Shown: positions 22,816-33,292, counted from the first letter of the stretch. The stretch: DNA of 64,000 bases from Saussurea involucrata (GCA_033807775.1 CM066315.1:60170820-60234819); one strand, 5' to 3'. Program-made: numbers and translations. The notes: generated by a model not told the origin, from the sequence alone.

Positions 22816-24975
22816 CTATTCCTGAAGGCCAGCTGAAGTCATACAGAACTTCAGCTTATCCAGCGTCACAGATTTGGTGAACATATCTGCTGGATTCTTT
22901 GCACCTGAGATATTCGTCAAATTTATCGTACCATCACGGATCAAATTTCTGACAAAATGATATTTCCTCCCAATGTGCTTTGTTTTCCCATGATAGACTG
23001 GATTCTTAGCTAGTTTCACTGCACTCTCATTGTCACAGTATAACGAGTAATCAGCTTGCTTTTTCCCAAGTTCTTCAAGAAAGTCCTGTAACCACACTAG
23101 CTCTTTACTGGCTTCAGCAACTGCCATGTATTCAGCTTCTGTTGTTGATAAGGCTACACTTTTCTGAAGTCTGGACATCCAACTAACTGCTGTTCCTCCC
23201 ATTGTAAAGACGTACCCTGTAGTGCTTTTAAATGTCTCTTTGCATCCACTCAAATCAGCATCAGTATATCCTCTGAGAACTGAATCTTTACCTTTGAAAC
23301 ATAATCCCAACTTTGAAGTACCCTTCAAATACCTGAGCAACCATTTGACTGCTTGCCAATGTTCTCTTCCCGGATCCGACATAAAACGACTAACAACCCC
23401 GACGGCATGGGCTATGTCTGGTCTCGTGCAAACCATGGCGTACATGAGACTACCAATAGCAGATGCATAAGGAACTTTAGCCATATCTGCTTTCTCATCT
23501 TCTGATCTAGGAGACTGATCTTTGGTAAGCCTGAAATGACTTCCCAAAGGTGTGTCTCTAGGTTTTGTCTTCTCATCATTCATCTTGAATCTTTCTAACA
23601 CTTTCCCGATGTATTTCTCTTGGGATAGTGTCAAAGATCCATCTTTCTTGTTTCGAGTAATGCTCATACCGAGTATCTGTTTGGCTGGACCCAAGTCTTT
23701 CATCTCGAATTCTTCAGACATTTGTTTCTTTAACTTGCTGATCTCTTTTATATCAGCACCTGCAATCAGCATATCATCTACATAGAGAAGTAGAATGATA
23801 TAGGAGCCCTTGAATTTCTTCACATAACAGCAATGGTCCGTCTCACATTTTCTGTATTCGGTCCTCTCCATGAAGTCATCAAACTTCAAGTGCCACTGCC
23901 TGGGTGCTTGTTTTAGACCATACAAGCTTCTTTTCAGTTTGCAGACCCAGTCTTCTTTACCAGCAACCTGAAACCCCTCAGGTTGTGCCATGTAGATATC
24001 CTCATCAAGGTCACCATGTAGAAATGCTGTCTTGACATCTAGCTGCTCTAGATGTAAGCCCTCTGCAGCTACAATACTCAGGATCAGTCTGATGGTGGTC
24101 ATTTTCACCACTAGAGAGAAAGTTTCATTGAAATCAATCCCTTTTTTCTGTTGAAAACCCTTGACCACTAAACGGGCTTTGTACCGTTTAGACCCATCAT
24201 GCTCTTCCTTGATTCTGAATACCCATTTATTCTGCAACGCTCTTTTGTCTTGCGGGAGCTTGGTTAAAACCCAAGTTTGGTTCTTGTTTAGAGATCCCAT
24301 TTCTTCTTTCATTGCATGCTCCCACTGCAACGAATCTTTCAGCTTAACAGCTTCAGAGTAACTTTCTGGTTCACCATTCTCAGTCAAAAGAAGATAATTG
24401 ACTGATGGATTGTATTTTTCAGGAGGCTTAGAGACTCTGGTGGATCTCCTGACCCAGTGTGATTCAACTGGCTGAGGCTGTTCTGGAGAAGATGTTTCGT
24501 CTTCATCCTCTGAGCTTTCACTGTTGACAGTGTCTTCATGAACATCTTCAGACTCATCATTATTCTGAAAATCAGGCTCAGTGCTCCCACTATCCTGAGT
24601 ATCTTCTGGCCCTCTGATTCTGATGTCATCACTTTCAAACTCAGCTTGTTCTTTCTGATCATTTGAGTTTACTGTGCTCCTGTCTTTATAAAGTTCAGCC
24701 TCGTTGAACGTTGCATGTTTGCTTCTGACTACCTTTCTGCTTTCAAAGTCCCAAAGCCTGTAGCCCATGCTATCTGAGCCATATCCAATGAAGGTGTATT
24801 TCTTGGCTTTTGCATCCAACTTGTCACCATCTTTCTTCAGATCATAGGCACTGCATCCGAACACCTTCAAGTGTTCATACTTTACTGCTTCACCTTTCCT
24901 CTTCCTCTGGTATCTTGAAGCCCAATGGTACTGATATTCCTCGGTTGATAAGATAAACTGCAATGTTAACTGCAT
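22816..24975 (-). pseudogene. Copia pol, RT and RNase H part
   Basis: The frame is intact from the Lys-Val-Phe-Gly-Cys segment onward. Reverse transcriptase motifs are Asp-Val-Lys-Thr-Ala-Phe-Leu and Tyr-Val-Asp-Asp-Met; RNase H has Asp-Ala-Asp and Ser-Thr-Thr-Glu-Ala-Glu-Tyr. The C-terminus Ala-Asp-Met-Phe-Thr-Lys is normal for copia. The first 30 or so residues of this ORF are out-of-frame: the true frame (Val-Asn-Ile-Ala-Val-Tyr-Leu-Ile-Asn-Arg) is shifted near 24900, apparently by loss of two bases at a Trp codon. Confidence 0.88.
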
Positions 24976-24979
24976 CAGC

Positions 24980-25603
24980 TCAGAACGTCTTTGGAAGCCC
25001 GGCGTTAAGTCTCATACTTCTAGCCCTTTCATTCAAAGTTCTGTTCATCCTTTCTGCCACTCCATTCTGTTGAGGAGTGCCTGGAACTGTCTTTATCATC
25101 CGAATGCCATGTTCAGCACAATATTCAGTAAACTCTGTGCTGATGTATTCCCCACCATTATCCGACTTCAAGCACTTTACCTTCAGGTTAGTTTCCAATT
25201 CAACAGCAGTTTTCCATTTCTTAAAAGTATTGAAAACATCAAACTTATTCTTAAGAAAGTAAACCCATACCTTGCGTGTTGAATCATCGATGAAGGTCAC
25301 ATAGTAGTTCGATCCTCCCAAGGAAGAGACTGGTGTCGGTCCATAAACGTCCGTGTGAACAAGCTCTAATTTCTGAGCTTTCGGCGTCTGACCCGTCTTC
25401 ACAAAGGATACCTTCTTTTTCTTGCCAAGTACACAGGGTTCACAGAACTCTGTATCCACCTTTTTCAAATCAGGAAGCTTTCCTTTGGCAAAGAGCATCT
25501 TCATTCCTTTTTCACTCATGTGGCCGAGACGTTGATGCCACAATCTGGAAGGATTCAGCTCGGTGGTCACTGCATTCACCTCGTCGTCAGGAACCTCAAC
25601 CAT
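24980..25603 (-). pseudogene. Copia integrase part
   Basis: Contains the integrase zinc finger (His-Gln-Arg-Leu-Gly-His...Cys-Glu-Pro-Cys) and the DDE core (Asp in His-Thr-Asp-Val, Asp in Lys-Ser-Asp-Asn-Gly, Glu in Val-Ala-Glu-Arg). It ends at UGA (24980-24982) where relatives have Trp (Phe-Trp-Ala-Asp/Glu-Ala-Val). Upstream, the link to gag-protease is lost through the frameshift near 25637. Confidence 0.88.
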
Positions 25604-25622
25604 GTATAAGGTGCCTCGCTTT

Positions 25623-26786
25623 TTACCCCTGGCAATTTACAAGGTTTTCTTTGACAACCTTCCATTGCCCATCACCAAAGGTAGTTCTAAATCCTTGGTC
25701 GTCCAACTGCCCAGTAGAAATCAACATTTTCTTAAGGCTGGGAACGACCCGAACGTCCTTCAATGTCCAAATGGTACCCAATGAAGTCTTTATGTCTGTG
25801 TCACCTATTCCTGTGATATCAAGAGTGCGATGGTCAGCCAAACGGACTTTACCAAAGTTACCTGTCCGTAGATTCTTCATCATCTTCGTGCTGAAGGTAG
25901 CATGAAAAGATGCACCGGAATCCATGATCCAAGACTCTGCTGCATTCTCAACACAGCAGATAAGGGCATCTTCTGAATCATCAGTTGCTGCGTTCACCTC
26001 TCTGTTTCCATCTGATTGTTTAGGGCACTGGTTTCTGAAGTGCCCGGTTTCTTTGCACTTCCAACATTGGATGTCTTTCTTTGGTTTTGACTGGCTCCTC
26101 TTTCTAGACTTTGATCTACCTCTGCCATTACCCCTTTCTGTCTTTCTACCTCTCCCTTCAGTGCTTAGCAAAGCACTAGATGATTCTCCAGAACTTCGTC
26201 TCCTTATGTCCTCTCCTAGGATGAAGTCACGTATGCCCTCAAAGGTGAGTTTAGAGGTTCCAGCTGAACCACTAATGGCAGTGACCGTTCCTGACCAACT
26301 TTCCGGTAATGAGGATAACAAGAGTAAAGCTTGGACTTCATCTTCAAACTTAATATCAACAGATAACAAGCGGGATATAATGGTATTGAAATCATTAATG
26401 TGTGAGGTAACAGACATACCTTCTCTCATTCTGGTGTTTACTAACTGTCTTATCAGAAATACCTTGTTAGAAGCAGAAGGTTTCTCATACATGTTTGACA
26501 AAGCTTTCATCAATCCACATGCGGTAGTCTCCTTCACAATGTTAAAGGCCACATTCTTAGCCAGTGTAAATCTGATAACAACTATGGCTTTTCTGTCTAG
26601 AGCAGCCCATTCAGCGTCTTCCATCTTCTCGGGTTTTATTCCAGTCAAGGCTTGTTCCAAGTCCTTCTGACACAGCAGATCCTCAATTTGCATCTTCCAC
26701 CATCCAAAATCTTGTCCATCAAATTTCTCAATTTTGGTTTTTCCGTCCTCAGCCATTATCCCATAACAGTTTACAATTCGAGTCAA
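25623..26786 (-). CDS. Copia gag and protease
   Basis: Contains a UBN2-type capsid region, a basic Arg/Lys/Ser linker, a CCHC zinc knuckle (Cys-Trp-Lys-Cys-Lys-Glu-Thr-Gly-His...Cys) and an aspartic protease site Asp-Ser-Gly-Ala-Ser. The likely start is Met at 26756 (Met-Ala-Glu-Asp-Gly); an upstream in-frame Met at 26786 is less family-like. One extra A near 25637 changes Val-Ile-Ala-Arg-Gly-Lys-Lys into Val-Asn-Cys-Gln-Gly-stop, so gag-protease is made but fusion to integrase-RT is lost. Confidence 0.88.
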   Translation of the reverse strand: MTRIVNCYGIMAEDGKTKIEKFDGQDFGWWKMQIEDLLCQKDLEQALTGIKPEKMEDAEWAALDRKAIVVIRFTLAKNVAFNIVKETTACGLMKALSNMYEKPSASNKVFLIRQLVNTRMREGMSVTSHINDFNTIISRLLSVDIKFEDEVQALLLLSSLPESWSGTVTAISGSAGTSKLTFEGIRDFILGEDIRRRSSGESSSALLSTEGRGRKTERGNGRGRSKSRKRSQSKPKKDIQCWKCKETGHFRNQCPKQSDGNREVNAATDDSEDALICCVENAAESWIMDSGASFHATFSTKMMKNLRTGNFGKVRLADHRTLDITGIGDTDIKTSLGTIWTLKDVRVVPSLKKMLISTGQLDDQGFRTTFGDGQWKVVKENLVNCQG

Positions 26787-26899
26787 GACTGAGAATAGTG
26801 TTCAAACACAGCAGTGGCTGGCTGCCTGAACTTGACGGCTGTTCTATTGAACACTACCTTTGCAATCAGTCTTATTAAAACTGTTGGCAATAAAGGAAC

Positions 26900-27055
26900 A
26901 GAAACAAAAAACCTTTTGAGCAGCAGTGGCGGCGGCAGCGGCGGTTGACAGACAGCGGCGGCGGTGGGCAGCGGTGGTTGACAGACAGCGGCGGCGGGCA
27001 GCGGCGACGGTGGCGGCGGACAGCGGCGGCTGGCAGCGGTGAGGATTTCAGCGAT
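26900..27055 (-). repeat. GGC-rich repeats in the copia leader
   Basis: CAGCGGCGGC/GTTGACAGACAGCGG units repeat between the primer site and gag. They are GC-rich compared with the rest of the element and could form stable RNA structure in the leader. Function unknown. Confidence 0.75.
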
Positions 27056-27078
27056 GTGTAACAGATCACGAGCCTAAA

Positions 27079-27090
27079 GCTCTGATACCA
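27079..27090 (-). other. Copia primer-binding site (initiator tRNA-Met)
   Basis: The minus strand reads TGGTATCAGAGC, two bases from the LTR start at 27093. Confidence 0.9.
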
Positions 27091-27092
27091 GT

Positions 27093-27376
27093 TGTTAAGA
27101 TTAAACGTTACACACACACAATACGCACACAACCGAAAAGCAAGAGAAGAACACGAGAATTTACGTGGTTCACACGATCAGGGTGATCATGCTAATCCAC
27201 GGGGGCAACTAGGGTTTTCTTTATTTCTGCTACAATGTTTACAAGTACAATGGGATCAATATATAGACAAACATAATTAGGGTAAACACCTAATTAAGGA
27301 AACTAGGGTAGAGGGCCTAGGGCCGGCTGCGCCTCTCTCTTTTCCTGACCAGTGGGCCGAAGCCTACATCCCAACA
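27093..27376 (-). repeat. 5' LTR of the copia element
   Basis: 284 bp; identical to the 3' LTR except for one additional CA in the CACACACA stretch. Confidence 0.93.
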
Positions 27377-27529
27377 AGGAGGACCGGAGGAGTGTGCGTA
27401 GATCCTTGAGCCCGGTTGTTTTAGCTTAACAAGTAGTACATACTGCAATGGAGGTGGTACTACTTAAAATTCAACAAAAACCGCCTCTTCATGCTTATAT
27501 ATATAGTATAGATAAGCATAATTTTGCCA

Positions 27530-27690
27530 AACACTAAAAAACTCCTTATTTGCTTATCATGTTTCCACACCACAATAAGCTAATCCAAACACTTTTTAAA
27601 AAACTCCTTTTCCTCACCACATAAGTTGATAAGCACTTTTAAAAATAAGCATAAGTTAAAAAAATAAGCAATCCCAAACACCCCCTGAAG
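27530..27690. repeat. Right end of a Tourist-like MITE next to EBP2
   Basis: Contains AATAAGCAATCCCAAACACCCCC at 27664-27686 and related subterminal sequence, matching the ends at 15474, 17173 and 44033. It lies about 50 bases upstream of the first ATG of the EBP2 transcript, so it probably forms part of the promoter. Confidence 0.65.
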
Positions 27691-27736
27691 CATCTTTAGT
27701 TAAAACATACGACCTGCTCCGTCACGAGTTTGCGTT

Positions 27737-28354
27737 ATGGGCTCCCAATCGACTCATATCGTTCAAGCTTCTTCTTCAGGTACGATTTCGATTTCTCCAT
27801 GTTCACGACTTCTTCATTAGGTTTTCTTCGATTTCGATTTCTCCAATTTTGTTCTTCATGTAGACGGAGGTTACATTTTCGTTACTGTTTTGGTTACTGG
27901 TTTTTTCACTGTTTTTCCATTTCAGTTACTGTTACTGTTTTGGTTTTGGTTTTGGTTTTGGTTTTGGTTTTGGTTTTGGTTTTGGTTTTGGTTACTGCTT
28001 TGGTATTTTTGTTATCGTTTTGGTTTTGGTTAGTGCTTTAGGGTTTAGGGATATAGGGTTTAGGGTACGATTTCTGTTTTGGCTTTGGTTACTGGTTGCT
28101 GGGTTATATCTTTGTTACTGATCTGATACTGATTTTTGTGTATGAATTGTTACCGATTCTTACTGATTTTGTGTATGATTTGTTACTGATTTTGTGAATG
28201 ATCTGTTCTTGTGTGAAGTCTTTTTGTAATAACATATTGTGTTACAATTTTAATGCACTTGTTTATGATTATTGCAAATGATTCTTGCTTTTGGAAGAAA
28301 AAAAAATGATTTGCTGAATGACTGGTTTTTGGTATATTCTTAATAGATTACTAG
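27737..28354 (+). promoter_or_regulatory. EBP2 5' leader with spliced upstream ORF
   Basis: An ATG at 27737 opens a 43-base segment ending CTTCTTCAG, followed by a GT donor at 27780. Splicing to 28347 gives a 16-codon uORF (Met-Gly-Ser-Gln-Ser-Thr-His...Ser-Asp-Tyr) whose TAG (28352-28354) directly touches the main ATG at 28355. If real, translation of EBP2 would need reinitiation or leaky scanning. The splice junction is inferred from GT-AG and the sense of the leader. Confidence 0.55.
27780..28346 (+). other. EBP2 leader intron with telo-box motifs
   Basis: The donor is CAG|GTACGA and the acceptor TTAATAG|ATTAC; length 567 bases. It contains a GGTTTT hexamer array (about 27937-27992) and two TAGGGTTTAGGG copies (28039-28067). 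Telo-box sequences are common near plant ribosome-biogenesis genes, fitting the EBP2 role; here they lie within the intron. Confidence 0.7.
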
Positions 28355-29302
28355 ATGGCTATAAAGAAACTCACACCAAAGTTGTTGGAAGAAACATTAC
28401 CAGAAGCTGAAATAGAAGATCTTGATATGGAGGCATCTGAATCTGACCCTGAAACAGATTCAGAATCAGAAGGGGATGAAGATGAGGATGTGAAGTTAAC
28501 TGAACCTTCAAAAACCGCCATATACAACAAAGATGGGATACTTGATAAACTTGGAGATATCAGCTGGCCTGAGGATTTGGAATGGATCCATAAACTTTCA
28601 CTCGATATTAACCAAGAACAAGAGGTGGATGTTAACGATGACTTAAACCGAGAGCTTGCTTTCTATACTCAAGCACTTGAGGGCACACGACAAGCTTTCG
28701 TGAAGTTTCAAACCATGGGTCTCCCTTTTCTTCGGCCATCCGATTATTATGCTGAAATGGTGAAAACCGATTCCCACATGGAGAAAATCAAGGGCAGACT
28801 TCTTGTTGAAAAGAGGAGAATCGAGGAAGCTGATGAGAGAAGAAAGGCTAGAGACAACAAAAAGAAGGCGAAAGAAGTGCAGGCTGAGAAACAGAAAGAG
28901 AGGGTGAAACAGAAGAAAGATGAGATAGAATCTGTTAAGAAGTGGAGGAAACAGCGACAACAAAGTGGGTTTGCGGGTGGTAATGAGAAAGAAGGTGGTG
29001 ATATGGGGTTGCCATTTGCGGATGGAAAAGATACGAAGAAAAAAGATAACAAGAATAAGAGGCCAGGAGGGGTTTCACCGTGGGATAGGTCAGGTGGGAA
29101 AGCAAAGGTAGGAGTTGGAAAAGACCGAAAAGGAGGAAATGGGATTGGGATTGGGAAGAGGAAGAGTAGAGAGTTTAAAGATTCAAAGTATGGGTTTGGA
29201 GGAAAGAAAGGGATGAAGAAACAGAACACAGCTGAAACCACTAATGATTTTAAGGGTTTCAACAAAAGTGATTCTTTCCAGAATAAGAAAAGGAACAAGT
29301 GA
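28355..29302 (+). CDS. EBP2: rRNA-processing protein EBP2 homologue
   Basis: A single coding exon of 315 residues. EBP2 is a nucleolar protein needed for pre-rRNA processing and 60S subunit assembly. An acidic N-terminal stretch (about 20-50) precedes the conserved EBP2 domain (about 85-200: Glu-Leu-Ala-Phe-Tyr-Thr-Gln-Ala-Leu-Glu-Gly, Leu-Pro-Phe-Leu-Arg-Pro-Ser-Asp-Tyr-Tyr-Ala-Glu-Met). That domain includes a long Lys/Arg/Glu-rich helix ending Lys-Lys-Trp-Arg-Lys-Gln-Arg-Gln. The C-terminus is Gly/Lys-rich, like nucleolar localisation tails. The start is supported by the acceptor eight bases upstream. Length agrees with plant homologues. The frame is intact. Confidence 0.93.
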   Translation: MAIKKLTPKLLEETLPEAEIEDLDMEASESDPETDSESEGDEDEDVKLTEPSKTAIYNKDGILDKLGDISWPEDLEWIHKLSLDINQEQEVDVNDDLNRELAFYTQALEGTRQAFVKFQTMGLPFLRPSDYYAEMVKTDSHMEKIKGRLLVEKRRIEEADERRKARDNKKKAKEVQAEKQKERVKQKKDEIESVKKWRKQRQQSGFAGGNEKEGGDMGLPFADGKDTKKKDNKNKRPGGVSPWDRSGGKAKVGVGKDRKGGNGIGIGKRKSREFKDSKYGFGGKKGMKKQNTAETTNDFKGFNKSDSFQNKKRNK

Positions 29303-30772
29303 TGATAACTGTGTTTGATTGTTGTTGGGAAAGGGTGATTGTTGTTTGAGGTAAGATTGTTGTTTTCATTTAAGTATTCAAATTTTAAATCAATATCTGT
29401 TTTAGTTTTTCTATTGGTCTTGGCATGAAACCATTACTTTGGACTGCATCTTTTATCTTTATTGACTTGGATATCATCAAGCTGGGGGAGAAGGATCATT
29501 TTTTTGGGTCAAAGTTTTTGTTCAAAAGTTGCATCCATCTTTTTCTAGATTCTTGATTTCATTGCATACAAGTCCACCTTTTTTTTTGTGGAATAACAAA
29601 TAAATTACTAAACATAAGTTACCAAGTAAAATGGGATTATTAGAGAATATGTGCTTACAAACTTTATTTTTATATGTGTAATTACTTGATAAACAGGTTT
29701 AACAGAGAATACTAAAAAAAGAACAAGAAATGTTATTGAAATAATTTTTTTATTTTAATTCAACAGTTGTGAATAATAGAAATAATTACAATTTATAAAA
29801 AACTAAATCGATGATTTGTTATGATTAGTATCTAGTAATCTATTTTATTAATCAATGAATAATAGGAGTTTTCTTGTTTTGTTAGGTTCTCTGGATGATT
29901 CTCCAGGATAATTATTTGTGACAAATATTCGAAAATAAAATATAGATTTAATTGTGGGGTTAAGTATGATTAAACCAAACATCTAGTTGTGATATGAATT
30001 CATTAGATATTATTAGTTGTAAGTCCAACTCCTCATCGTCAAGGCGTCAACGTGGATACAAGCTTCACCAAGACTATTCTACAGAATATCATAAATAAAA
30101 AATATTTAATCCTTGACGCTTGGTCTAAATTATAAAATAAAATATAAAAACCATTAACCACAATTATCTTGAAATTATCCTCCACAACAATGAAATTTCA
30201 CCCACTTTCTAAAGTGACACCTTATCATAAAAAACTATATTTTAATCAAATAACAACAAAACTACAATTAAATACTCTACTATAATTTAATATGAAATAT
30301 TTTATTAATTAAATAACTATAACTAAATACTCTCTACAAAACTACAATTAAATACTCTCTACAAAACATTATTTGACATAAAGCAATTTCTAATTTAGAA
30401 ATTATTCCCTACAATTTCATATACTATTCACTGCCACATCAGCAAAAAATACTGATTTGACATTTGCAAATTACCAAAACCAATTTCTAATTTTGCAATC
30501 ATACTCACAACCACTACAATTTTTAATTTAGCAATCCTACGTGTCACTTTTACAATCCAAATAAAATTGTAATGAAATCCTTGTTGTAGATGCTCTAACT
30601 CGTGTTTTATAAAATGATAAGTACCATGTTTGTTTTTGTTATGTGTTCTTTTTATAATTCTTTAAAATAATTAAATATCTCAAGTTTTTTCAAACCATAC
30701 ATAGTTAAAACGGCTAATTGAATATATCTTTCGGAGATGATCATAATATTAAACAGTTAATCTGTAAAAGAT
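29303..30772. other. AT-rich intergenic DNA, no gene
   Basis: The first 100-150 bases should hold the EBP2 3' UTR. The rest is AT-rich with no supported coding sequence. Short repeats ACAAAACTACAATTAAATACTCT occur at about 30260-30370. Confidence 0.5.
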
Positions 30773-30775
30773 TAA

Positions 30776-31711
30776 GGCATCGTTTGACAAAAAAAAACTA
30801 GTTTATAAGCTAGATTGATAAATGTTTGGGTGACCATAAGCTAACATTGAAACGCTACTTGAAATAACTTTTTAGTAGTTTTTTATGAATATTTCAATAT
30901 TGCCCTCATTATTATTAATTAACTATTATTATAAACAAATATGAAAATTTTAAATTTAATTATTATTAGTTAATAAATATTAATTAAAAATTATTAAATT
31001 ATCGGTTTTTAATTATTTAGAGATATTATTGATCATATAAATTAAATTTTTATATTTTTTTAATATTAATCAATATATTTAATTATCAATTACTATTATC
31101 TTTTTTAATTATTTTTTTTCATATTATATGTAACTGTTATTTAAAATCATAACTCAATATATATTTTTTCTAAAACTTACTTTAACAAATTCAAAATTTA
31201 TAGTATATATGTAATAATAAATTTTAAATTCTTGTAACTAACATGTTATATTTTTTAATTTTTATTTACTACATTGGTTTTTTTTGGGAAGGGTGTCCTA
31301 GGCTATGCCTAGACTAATCCCTTGGCAAATTATGACTGTAATACATCAGCCCTGATTAAACCTCAGTGGCCACAATTGTTGTGTACGCCTGAATTAGAAC
31401 CCTGGGCAGATGAGATATTCCACCACATCCCCTAGGGCCTTAACCAGTACGCCACAACCCTTGTGGTTCACTACATTGATTATATTAATTAACATATTAT
31501 ATTGCTATAAATTTGTTTTAATTATATAATTAAATATTATAATTGATCATTTGTTGAAGATGTCCTTTTTGGTCATTTTACATGTTTATAAGTTAGTTTG
31601 CCAAACATGACTTCTTCATCAACTAGTTTATCAGCTACCAACTAGCTTATGAATCAACAACTAGCTTATCAGCTACCAGCTAGCTTATCAACTAGTTTGC
31701 CAAATATAGCC
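30776..31711. mobile_element. PIF/Harbinger-type MITE with TAA duplication
   Basis: The imperfect terminal inverted repeats are GGCATCGTTTGACAAA...CTAGTTTATAAGCT and, reversed, GGCTATATTTGGCAAACTAGTTGATAAGCT. TAA flanks both ends (30773-30775, 31712-31714). A related copy lies in a MAP65-3 intron (36714-36907). A SINE is inserted at 31277-31469. The interior is very AT-rich and non-coding. Confidence 0.75.
31277..31469 (-). mobile_element. tRNA-derived SINE with 9-bp target duplication
   Basis: Flanked by ACTACATTG at 31268-31276 and 31470-31478. It is minus oriented: a T-run at its left edge is the reverse of a 3' A-tail. The minus strand carries an A-box-like GTGGCGTACTGGTTAAGG and a B-box-like GGGTTCTAATTC, as expected for an internal RNA polymerase III promoter. 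It lies inside the Harbinger MITE. Confidence 0.8.
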
Positions 31712-32227
31712 TAAATAGTTGCTTATAATAAAAGGTGTTTATAGAAGATAATGCTTTGATGTATTATTGTTTGAGGTTATAATAATTGGATTCATAAATG
31801 CTAATGAAAATCTCCAAAATTTAGGTAAGCAAAATGGTAAATAAGTACTCTTTTATGTAAATAATCACTTAAATTTGTTGATCAATCCTAATTTTAAGAC
31901 TAGAAATTGAAGACCATATTTTCTTTACCCATCAGATCGGAACCCTTATGCTCAAGGTTCTAAATGACGTGAGGTGTGGCGTGGCGGTGAGGTCAAGCCT
32001 CAAGCCTTACAAGTTACGGCGAGACGACGACGTTTTTCAAGGCGTGCCTTAAGGCGACATATATATATATATGTATACACATAGATACACACTTGTGTGC
32101 TAGTGTATAGAATAATGATGTACAACAAAATAAATTCATGTAAAGTAATAAAAAAAGACAATTGATACCAAATCTATAGAGCTTATGGAAAATTGTATCA
32201 AGAGTGTAAAATCGGGAGTAATTTCTT

Positions 32228-32464
32228 GTAAATTTGGCTTCATGAATATATATATATATATATATATTGGCTTCATGAATATATAATTTGGCTTCATTAA
32301 TATATCATTTGGCATTTTTAACTAATTTTTTTCGGTGGAGCCCTAAAATACCCTTATTTTTGTAAAAAAATTAGTTAAAAATGCCAAATGATATATTCAT
32401 GAAGCCAAATTATATATTAATGAAGCCAAAATATATATATAAATATTCATGAAGCCAAATTTAC
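32228..32464. repeat. Foldback of about 100-bp arms
   Basis: The left arm 32228-32332 and the right arm 32364-32464 are nearly perfect reverse complements, built of TTTGGCTTCATGAATATATA units and a shared TTGGCATTTTTAACTAATTTTTTT. They are separated by a 31-base loop. The loop contains CCCTAAAATACCCTTATT, often seen at such MITE centres. The same CATGAAGCC units recur at 44636-44720. Confidence 0.85.
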
Positions 32465-32531
32465 AAAATCATGAAGCTAGGTATGGTTTGTACGAGTTTG
32501 TACAAATACACTGGTTTGCAAAAAATACCAC

Positions 32532-32532
<1 letters not shown>

Positions 32533-32611
<79 letters not shown>

Positions 32612-32612
32612 A
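32533..32612. repeat. (TA)n(TG)n microsatellite
   Basis: A run of TA units passes into TG units. Long, probably hypervariable. Confidence 0.95.
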
Positions 32613-32707
32613 TGCAAAACTTGTTCTACACATATTGTAAATATATATACATATATATAAATATATATGTGTGTGTTAATGAATACCATAGAAAACAAAG
32701 AAATGTG

Positions 32708-32710
<3 letters not shown>

Positions 32711-32762
<52 letters not shown>
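32711..32762. repeat. (TC)n(AC)n microsatellite
   Basis: A run of TC passes into AC. Confidence 0.95.
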
Positions 32763-32763
<1 letters not shown>

Positions 32764-33292
32764 TCCAACCATCTTCTCCGATGAACTCAAAACTTGCAAC
32801 TCATATTTGTAGGTGTGTTAAAGAGAGAAAGAGGGTCACAAAATGGAGGTGGTAGGGATCGAGAGATCTAGCAGTGAAGAGGGGGAGGGGTGGTCGGAGA
32901 AGGTGACCGGTGGGTCGTTTTTTTACCATGTACAGGTGGGTCGTTTTTTTCCCACGTATATATATATATATAGGGCTTAATCAAATGAGAACTGTTTATT
33001 TTGTGGTAACCGTAAGAACCAATGTGAGCCACACATTTAAAATAACTAATATAAATTTTAAATAAATATAAAAATGGTGTTTTAGTAAATTTGTTTCCTA
33101 AATCTAATTAAATAATTAAATTCTAAAATATCTCCCTATATTACGTCTCTCTCCTCTCCCTCACTTTTTCTATCTAGCAAATTCCAAAAACCTAAGACCC
33201 TCCATGCCTTCATCACAACCGCCTCAGTTCCAGTTTCACCATGCTAAAACCTTAATTATCCATCATCAACCCACCTCAGTTCCAGTTTCACC

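Larger units (their letters stand above)
22427..27376 (-). mobile_element. Ty1/copia retrotransposon (Tork-like), very young but defective
   Basis: A 4950-bp element with LTRs at 22427-22708 and 27093-27376, AGGAG duplications at 22422-22426 and 27377-27381, a primer site (27079-27090) and a polypurine tract next to the 3' LTR. The LTRs are identical by eye except for one CA unit, so insertion is very recent. The polyprotein order is gag, protease, integrase, RT, RNase H. Gag wording suggests the Tork lineage. Three lesions break the polyprotein: an extra base near 25637, UGA at 24980-24982, and a frameshift near 24900. Confidence 0.93.
31715..33000. other. Repeat-rich intergenic DNA
   Basis: No gene. 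It contains a long inverted repeat (32228-32464), a (TA)n(TG)n microsatellite (32533-32612) and a (TC)n(AC)n one (32711-32762). Open frames here are microsatellite artefacts. Confidence 0.6.

Noticed and set aside
15474..27690. One 12-kb Harbinger element bounded by GGGTGTTTGGGATTG ends
   Set aside because: The flanking bases do not match as a TTA/TAA duplication and several independent copies of the same ends occur between, so separate MITEs explain it better.
28643..29298. Minus-strand frames of 106 and 183 codons over EBP2
   Set aside because: Phe/Ser/Leu-rich mirror of the Lys/Glu-rich EBP2 coding strand.
32449..32855. Several frames rich in Ile-Tyr, Cys-Val or Ser-Leu repeats
   Set aside because: Direct translations of dinucleotide microsatellites.
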